The notes beneath the pieces were generated by a model. That model saw nothing but the letters and a program-made list of their open reading frames with translations, had not been told where the DNA came from and made no database searches. DNA of 64,000 nt from Bacteroidales bacterium (GTDB taxonomy: Bacteria > Bacteroidota > Bacteroidia > Bacteroidales > GCA-2748055): the NCBI GenBank assembly GCA_029210725.1, contig JARGFM010000008.1, positions 1 through 64,000 on the forward strand, written 5' to 3'. Of the stretch, positions 62,632 through 64,000 are shown piece after piece. Each line of letters starts with the position of its first letter. The stretch's first letter is position 1. The translations under genes were made by a program, and so were the position numbers.

Positions 62632-64000
62632 ATGATTCTTGGAGGAATTAAACGAGATCCGGCTGTGCTGATCCTGCTGCTGGTCCTGGCCCTGCAGGCT
62701 TGCAACCCCGGGGGGACCGTCCCGGGGATTCCTGCCCGCTTCACTCTGCTGGATGAAACGGAGACCGGAATCCGCTTTCGCAATGATGTGGAATACAGCG
62801 AGGACTATAATACCTATACCTACCGTAATTTTTACAACGGGGCCGGGGTCGGACTGGGCGACTTTAATCTGGATGGCCTCATCGACATCTATTTCTGTGG
62901 AAATATGGTGGACAACAAGCTCTGCATCAACCGGGGTAATTTCCAGTTTGAAGATATCACTGAAGAGGCGGGAGTGGCCTGCGGGGGAGTCTGGTCGACC
63001 GGGGTAAGCATTGCCGATGTAAATGGCGATGGATGGCCCGATATCTACGTCTGCAAGTCAGGCCTTCCGGATACTCCCCACCGGAACAATGAACTGTTTA
63101 TCAATAACGGGGACCTGACCTTCTCGGAGCAGGCGGAAGCTTATGGCCTTGACGATATGGGGCTGTCCACCCATGCCACCTTTTTTGATTTTGACCGCGA
63201 CGACGACCTGGACTGCTACCTGCTCAACAACTCGTTCCAGTCGGTTACTGAATTTGATCTTGCGGAGGGAGAGCGTATGGTCAGGGATACCCTGGGAGCC
63301 AATAAACTCTACAGGAATGATGGAGATATCTTCGTGGATGTAAGTGAAGAAGCAGGTATATTTGGAAGCAAGATCGGCTTTGGACTGGGAGCCAGCGTGG
63401 CCGATCTGAACCGCGACGGATGGATGGATATCTATGTCTCCAACGATTTTTTTGAACGGGATTACCTCTATATCAACCGGCAGGACGGCACGTTTTCGGA
63501 AGAGCTCGAGGAGCAGTTCGGGGAGACCAGCCTGGGGGCCATGGGAGCGGATATTTCCGATATTAATAACGACTGCTGGCCCGATATTTTCGTTACCGAA
63601 ATGACCGCAGAAGGCGACCGGAGGCTGAAAACCAAAGTGCTTTTTGAAAGCTGGGAAAGTTACAGGAACAAGGTGGAAAAGGGATATCACCATCAGTTTG
63701 CCCGGAATGTATTGCAGTTAAACAGGAGAAACAACTCCTTCAGTGAGATTGGCAGGTACAGCGGGGTGGATGCCACCGACTGGAGCTGGGGAGCGCTAAT
63801 TTTGGATCTGGATAATGACGGGTGGCGCGATCTTTATGTGGCTAATGGGATCTATAAAGATCTGCTGGACCGCGATTATCTCGATTTTTACTCCAATCCT
63901 GCCCTGATGCGCTCCATGATCAGGAATGAAGAGCAGGCCATCCTAAGCATTATTGATCGCATCCCCTCGGAACGCGTTCCCAATTATGCCTTTTTTAACA
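62632..64000 (+). CDS. FG-GAP/VCBS-repeat lipoprotein (CRTAC-like), 3' partial
   Basis: At least 456 residues, running off the window. Lipoprotein signal with lipobox VLALQAC then NPGG. Repeated beta-propeller motifs of the FG-GAP/VCBS type bind calcium through DxNxDGxxD turns: GDFNLDGLIDIYFCGN, ADVNGDGWPDIYVC, FDFDRDDDLDCYLL, ADLNRDGWMDIYVSND, SDINNDCWPDIFVTE and LDLDNDGWRDLYVANG. This is the VCBS protein type that often accompanies SusCD pairs. ATG at 62632 (MILGGIKRDPAV) is the start. Probably a surface glycan-binding or structural protein; role not established. Confidence 0.88.
   Translation, partial: MILGGIKRDPAVLILLLVLALQACNPGGTVPGIPARFTLLDETETGIRFRNDVEYSEDYNTYTYRNFYNGAGVGLGDFNLDGLIDIYFCGNMVDNKLCINRGNFQFEDITEEAGVACGGVWSTGVSIADVNGDGWPDIYVCKSGLPDTPHRNNELFINNGDLTFSEQAEAYGLDDMGLSTHATFFDFDRDDDLDCYLLNNSFQSVTEFDLAEGERMVRDTLGANKLYRNDGDIFVDVSEEAGIFGSKIGFGLGASVADLNRDGWMDIYVSNDFFERDYLYINRQDGTFSEELEEQFGETSLGAMGADISDINNDCWPDIFVTEMTAEGDRRLKTKVLFESWESYRNKVEKGYHHQFARNVLQLNRRNNSFSEIGRYSGVDATDWSWGALILDLDNDGWRDLYVANGIYKDLLDRDYLDFYSNPALMRSMIRNEEQAILSIIDRIPSERVPNYAFFN

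Noticed and set aside
1-64000. tRNA, rRNA or CRISPR
   Set aside because: No cloverleaf-like segment, rRNA signature or regularly spaced direct repeat was seen by eye.

Overview
The window reads as chromosomal DNA of an anaerobic or facultative, glycan-degrading Bacteroidota (Bacteroidales/Marinilabiliales-like; exact taxon not determinable here). The evidence is a SusC/SusD pair with an FG-GAP lipoprotein, a CotH protein with a type IX secretion C-terminal domain, signal peptides ending in AQ, many glycoside hydrolases, and a TAnnTTTG-type promoter. Coding density is high on both strands, with several convergent gene ends overlapping by a few bases. I saw no rRNA, tRNA or CRISPR array.

Layout. 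1-4.5 kb: N-terminal piece of a transposase-like HTH protein, a LytS/LytTR two-component pair, a chloramphenicol-acetyltransferase-like gene with an internal deletion, a GT4 glycosyltransferase. 4.6-7.1 kb: a large P-loop (STAND/NACHT-like) ATPase of unknown role. 7.2-13.5 kb: a Crp/Fnr regulator divergent from a secreted CotH protein, then a five-gene minus-strand operon with a VTC (polyphosphate polymerase-like) protein, a DUF4956 membrane protein and a DUF2490 barrel. 13.6-18.2 kb: an unusual ferredoxin and two damaged sensor-kinase genes. 18.5-21.6 kb: nrfH-nrfA plus a NapH-like polyferredoxin (respiratory nitrite ammonification). 21.7-31.8 kb: MscS channel, GH51 arabinofuranosidase, ChaN-like protein, Kef-type antiporter with its oxidoreductase partner, M14 peptidase, aldehyde dehydrogenase.

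31.9-39.9 kb is a beta-mannan/glucomannan locus: GH26 mannanase, sodium-solute symporter, cellobiose 2-epimerase, GH130 mannosylglucose phosphorylase and, convergent, a GH94 phosphorylase. It matches the epimerase-phosphorylase mannan route known from Bacteroides fragilis, but the symporter and GH94 genes each carry an in-frame stop. 40.0-50.0 kb holds a deaminase, a periplasmic Gfo/Idh-S9 peptidase-GH5 cluster (peptidase frameshifted), and a divergent locus of two Tat-exported Gfo/Idh oxidoreductases, a TIM-barrel isomerase and a DUF1080 protein, which looks like a 3-keto-glycoside pathway. 50.0-50.9 kb is an IS110-family remnant. 50.9-57.6 kb (minus) holds a NagB-PIG-L fusion, a broken cellulase-like gene, a creatininase-family amidohydrolase, and an overlapping radical SAM/asparagine-synthase-like pair of unknown product. 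57.9-64 kb starts a polysaccharide utilisation locus (SusC, SusD, then an FG-GAP lipoprotein that runs off the window).

The most striking global feature is the number of damaged genes: one amber, one ochre and one opal in-frame stop, one frameshift, two internal deletions, one C-terminal truncation and IS fragments, while neighbouring genes are intact. Either the strain is losing parts of its glycan and sensing repertoire or the assembly has local errors; read-level checks would separate these.
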